DNA of 8,103 bases from Sphingomonas sp. UBA1000 (GTDB lineage: Bacteria > Pseudomonadota > Alphaproteobacteria > Sphingomonadales > Sphingomonadaceae), in assembly GCA_002291855.1 (NCBI GenBank), contig DBAW01000154.1:1-8103 (forward strand), given 5' to 3'. Positions 6,164 to 8,103 of the stretch are shown in pieces. Under the pieces are notes generated by a model that searched no databases, had not been told where the DNA came from, and worked only from the letters and a program-made list of their open reading frames with translations. The first letter of the stretch is position 1. Every line of letters begins with the position of its first letter. Made by a program: the position numbers and the translations under genes.

Positions 6164-7121
6164 GATCGCCGCCGATCAGCGCCGCCAGCGCCCGCCCCGA
6201 AACATAGGCACTCTCGACGCGCGGCCCGACCAGCCAGTCGCCGCACACGCCGATGCGCAGCGCCGGGTTCCACAGCGCCGCCGGGCCGGGTTCGGGCGGC
6301 CGCGCCGCCATCGCATAGCGCCAGCGATGCGCGGTGACATAAGCCGGCGCTGGCAAAGCCGTGCCGATCGCCGTGCCGAACGCGTCGATCAGCGTGGCGG
6401 CGACCGTCTCGGCCGGCTCCTCCAGATGCGCGACCGACCATTCGGGGCTGGCCTGGATGACGAACGCCTCCGGCCCCGTGCGCCCCGGCTTGGCCGAATT
6501 GCGCGCCGCCCAGCCGATCACCGCGCCGGCCCCGCCCCCGCGCCAGCTGTCGGGGGCGGCCACCGGCGCGGCAAAGGCCGCCATCACCGTCCAGCATGGG
6601 GCGGAACGGCTGGCCATCGCCGGGGCGGCCAGCGCCGGATCATGCGGGGCGACCAGCGCCGCCTGCTGTTCGGCGGGCACCGCGACCAGCACCGCATCGG
6701 CGGCAAGGTCGAGCGCCGCGCCGCCGGCATCGCCGGTCACGCGCCAGCCCGCCGCGGTGCGCGCCAGCGCCTCGGCCCGCGCCGACCAGATCACATCATG
6801 CCCGGCGGCGAGCGCGCGCACCGGCGCGTTCATCCCCGGCACGCCGACAAACGCATCCGGCCCCGCCGCCGGCCAGGGCGCGACGATGCCGGCGGCCGCC
6901 CATGCCCTGACCTGCGCGGCGAAATCGGGGGTGCGGGCGGTGAAATATTGCGCGCCATGATCGAACTGCACCGGCCCCAGCGGGGTTTCGGCCCGTCGGG
7001 TCGACATCCGCCCGCCCGGCCCGCGCGCCTTGTCGATCAGCCGCACCCGGTGGCCGGCACCGGCCAGCGCATCGGCCGCGGCCAGCCCGGCCAGCCCTGC
7101 CCCGACAATCACGATCTGCAT
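6156..7121 (-). CDS. Renalase-like FAD/NAD(P)-dependent oxidoreductase
   Basis: A 321-residue flavoprotein of the amine-oxidase/renalase type. Start ATG 7119-7121 has a good ribosome-binding site (GGGGAGGG, ending 5 bases before). Longer upstream frames lack homology, since the Rossmann fold starts at residue 2. The dinucleotide motif GAGLAG is at residues 7-12, then Asp30 ends the second strand. The family-typical DKARGPGGRMSTRR (30-43) and FDHGAQYFTAR (53-63) follow. The C-terminal FAD signature is GDWLVGPRVESAY (294-306). Characterised bacterial renalases oxidise misreduced dihydro-NAD(P) isomers; whether this protein does so cannot be read from the sequence. No signal peptide is visible, so it should be cytosolic. 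It is the first gene of a leftward pair with the photolyase-like gene and is divergent from the ECF sigma gene, so both flavoproteins are probably made together. Confidence 0.93.
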   Translation of the reverse strand: MQIVIVGAGLAGLAAADALAGAGHRVRLIDKARGPGGRMSTRRAETPLGPVQFDHGAQYFTARTPDFAAQVRAWAAAGIVAPWPAAGPDAFVGVPGMNAPVRALAAGHDVIWSARAEALARTAAGWRVTGDAGGAALDLAADAVLVAVPAEQQAALVAPHDPALAAPAMASRSAPCWTVMAAFAAPVAAPDSWRGGGAGAVIGWAARNSAKPGRTGPEAFVIQASPEWSVAHLEEPAETVAATLIDAFGTAIGTALPAPAYVTAHRWRYAMAARPPEPGPAALWNPALRIGVCGDWLVGPRVESAYVSGRALAALIGGDHG

Positions 7122-7140
7122 CCTGTCCCTCCCCGGCCCG

Positions 7141-7159
7141 GCCCCGCGCCGTGCGGGGC
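7141..7159. promoter_or_regulatory. GC-rich inverted repeat in the divergent intergenic region
   Basis: GCCCCGC (7141-7147) and GCGGGGC (7153-7159) pair perfectly around a 5-base loop. Flanking GGCC segments (7135-7138, 7160-7163) could extend the stem across a 2-base bulge. It lies 19 bases upstream of the oxidoreductase ATG and just before its ribosome-binding site, so it would be in that mRNA's leader. In a genome this GC-rich some GC hairpins arise by chance. Confidence 0.3.
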
Positions 7160-7181
7160 GGCCATAAAGCGTTTGCACGCC

Positions 7182-7197
7182 CGGGGAAATGTCCCCG
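7182..7197. promoter_or_regulatory. Palindrome between divergent sigma and flavoprotein genes
   Basis: CGGGGA (7182-7187) and TCCCCG (7192-7197) form a perfect 6-base inverted repeat around AATG. It is centred in the 190-base gap from which the oxidoreductase (leftward) and sigma factor (rightward) genes are transcribed. It could bind a regulator acting on both promoters. No recognisable sigma-70 or ECF-type -35/-10 pair could be assigned with confidence on either strand. Confidence 0.33.
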
Positions 7198-7311
7198 CCG
7201 CGATGCGCGCGGCCATTGCAGAACGGGGCGGATCGATTAGCTTGGTCGTCCGTGCAGCGCGACTCGCCAGTGCTGCGCGCGGGCGCGACCTTGGGGGCGG
7301 CGGAGCAGCGA

Positions 7312-7893
7312 TTGGAACTGGTCAAACCGTCTTACCGCACGGGTGCCGACGAGGGCCGCGAACGCCTGTCGGCGGCGCTTGCCCGCGCGGCAGAGGGCGA
7401 CCGGCGCGCTTTTTACGAAGTCTATCAGCGCAGTTCAGCGAAACTTTACGGGATCTGCTGCCGTATCTTGGGCGAAGGCCATGACGCGGAGGAGGCGTTG
7501 CAGCACGCCTATCTGAACATCTGGCGGCGGGCCGACCGCTTCGACCCCAGCCGCGCCAGCCCGATCACCTGGCTGGCGGCGATCGCGCGCAACAGCGCGA
7601 TCGACCGGCTGCGTGCGCGCGGCGGGGCGATCATGGCGCCGATCGAGGACGCATTCGACGTCGCCGATCCCGCCCCCGATGCCGCGGCGCTGGCCGAAAT
7701 GGCCGAAGACGGCGCGCGGCTGCATGCCTGTCTGGGCGATCTGCCGGGGCGCGAGGCGGGGCTGATCCGCGCCGCGTTTCTGGAAGGGGCCAGCTATCCC
7801 GAACTCGCCCAGCGGTCGTCCGAACCGCTCGGCACGGTCAAGAGCCGGATCCGCCGCGCTCTGCTGAAGCTGCGTGAGTGTCTGAGCCGGTGA
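7312..7893 (+). CDS. ECF-type RNA polymerase sigma factor
   Basis: A 193-residue sigma-70 family factor with only regions 2 and 4, the extracytoplasmic-function layout. Region 2 covers about residues 33-101 (AFYEVYQRSSAKLYGIC, then the AEEALQHAYLNIWRRA core-binding helix, then WLAAIARNSAIDRLRAR, the -10-recognition part). Region 4 covers about 137-193 (CLGDLPGREAGLIRAAF, then the helix-turn-helix ending in the standard PLGTVKSRIRRALLKLRE). The chosen start is TTG 7312, because GGAG at 7302-7305 lies 6 bases before it and homology begins soon after. An ATG at 7189 would add 41 residues that look like translated intergenic sequence. Region 4 type and partner fit the group paired with RskA-like anti-sigmas. 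The stop overlaps the next gene's GTG, so the two are co-translated. It is divergent from the flavoprotein pair, which is a likely target along with its own promoter. Confidence 0.93.
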   Translation: MELVKPSYRTGADEGRERLSAALARAAEGDRRAFYEVYQRSSAKLYGICCRILGEGHDAEEALQHAYLNIWRRADRFDPSRASPITWLAAIARNSAIDRLRARGGAIMAPIEDAFDVADPAPDAAALAEMAEDGARLHACLGDLPGREAGLIRAAFLEGASYPELAQRSSEPLGTVKSRIRRALLKLRECLSR

Positions 7894-8103
7894 ATGACGA
7901 GGATGATCTGCTGGCCGCCGAACACGCGCTGGGCCTGAGCGACGCGACGGCGCGGGTCGATGGCGATGCCGGGTTTGCGCTGGCGGTCGACCGCTGGCGC
8001 GCGCGGCTGCTGCCGATGATGGGCGCGCCCGAAAAAGCCCCGCCGACCGAGCTATGGGCGCGCATCGCCGAAAGCCTGCCGCCCCCCGCGCCCGCCGCGC
8101 GCC
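7890..8103 (+). CDS. Anti-sigma factor, RskA-like (partial, cut by window end)
   Basis: GTG 7890 overlaps the sigma factor's TGA (GTGA), a typical arrangement for a sigma/anti-sigma pair. The frame stays open for 71 codons to the window edge. The visible protein has the RskA-type N-terminal pattern LLAAEHALGL, then FALAVDRWRARLLPM, then ELWARIAESLPPP. This region would bind and hold the sigma factor. It has no Cys and no HxxxCxxC, so it is not a zinc-binding (ChrR/RsrA-type) anti-sigma. The stretch between ALGL and FALAV looks a few residues shorter than usual for the family. RskA proteins normally have a membrane span and an extracytoplasmic domain after this part, but that region is outside the window. 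An ATG at 7894 lies in another frame and is not the start. Confidence 0.82.
   Translation, partial: MNDEDDLLAAEHALGLSDATARVDGDAGFALAVDRWRARLLPMMGAPEKAPPTELWARIAESLPPPAPAAR

Noticed and set aside
7189..7311. Upstream ATG at 7189 (and GTG 7270, TTG 7291) as the sigma factor start
   Set aside because: The added sequence lacks homology and these starts lack a ribosome-binding site. It would also consume most of the divergent promoter region. TTG 7312 has GGAG at the right spacing.
5390..7484. Long rightward open frames (5390-6337 and 6162-7484) antisense to the flavoprotein genes
   Set aside because: These are antisense shadows with no family motifs. The reverse-strand proteins have conserved photolyase and renalase signatures.
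7894..7935. ATG at 7894 as the start of the gene after the sigma factor
   Set aside because: It is in a different frame from the RskA-like protein and soon meets a stop codon.
1..8103. tRNA, rRNA, CRISPR array, insertion sequence or attachment site
   Set aside because: I saw no cloverleaf or rRNA motif, no regularly spaced direct repeats, no transposase and no terminal repeats flanking any segment.

Overview
The window is very GC-rich, uses GC-ending codons throughout, and starts genes at ATG, GTG and TTG. It carries a PEPxxWA-type C-terminal sorting signal, a renalase-like flavoprotein next to a photolyase-like gene, and an ECF sigma factor with an RskA-type anti-sigma. Together these point to an alphaproteobacterium, most likely a sphingomonad. 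The taxonomy is inferred from gene content and style, not from a marker gene.

Layout. At 94-2760 (+) is a complete phosphoenolpyruvate carboxylase gene (ppc) with its catalytic and aspartate-inhibition residues intact. It is followed on the same strand by a 76-residue soluble protein (2862-3092) and a 35-residue single-span membrane protein (3169-3276). The gap at 3277-3584 holds no gene but is full of inverted repeats. It includes a two-sided intrinsic terminator (3467-3503) that separates these rightward genes from the leftward genes beyond. At 3585-4829 (-) is a secreted HExxH metalloprotease with a PEPxxWA-CTERM anchor. Its 149-base upstream gap is an AT-rich island with a 17-base palindrome and a leader hairpin.

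At 4979-7121 (-) two flavoprotein genes overlap by 8 bases: a renalase-like FAD/NAD(P) oxidoreductase, and a photolyase/cryptochrome homologue that begins directly with the FAD-binding helical domain. That homologue seems to carry an alpha/beta domain at its C-terminus, the reverse of the normal domain order. Divergent from this pair, across 190 bases with two inverted repeats, are an ECF sigma factor (7312-7893, +) and the start of its anti-sigma factor (from 7890, cut by the window edge). They overlap by 4 bases.

How the genes may work together. PEP carboxylase is housekeeping anaplerosis and looks unrelated to the rest. The sigma/anti-sigma pair facing a photolyase-like and an FAD-oxidoreductase gene resembles the gene set of bacterial photo-oxidative stress responses, so the sigma factor may control the flavoprotein pair. 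That link rests on gene arrangement alone. The strongest candidates for something under-described are the apparently permuted photolyase homologue and the structured intergenic region at 3277-3503, which could encode a small RNA.
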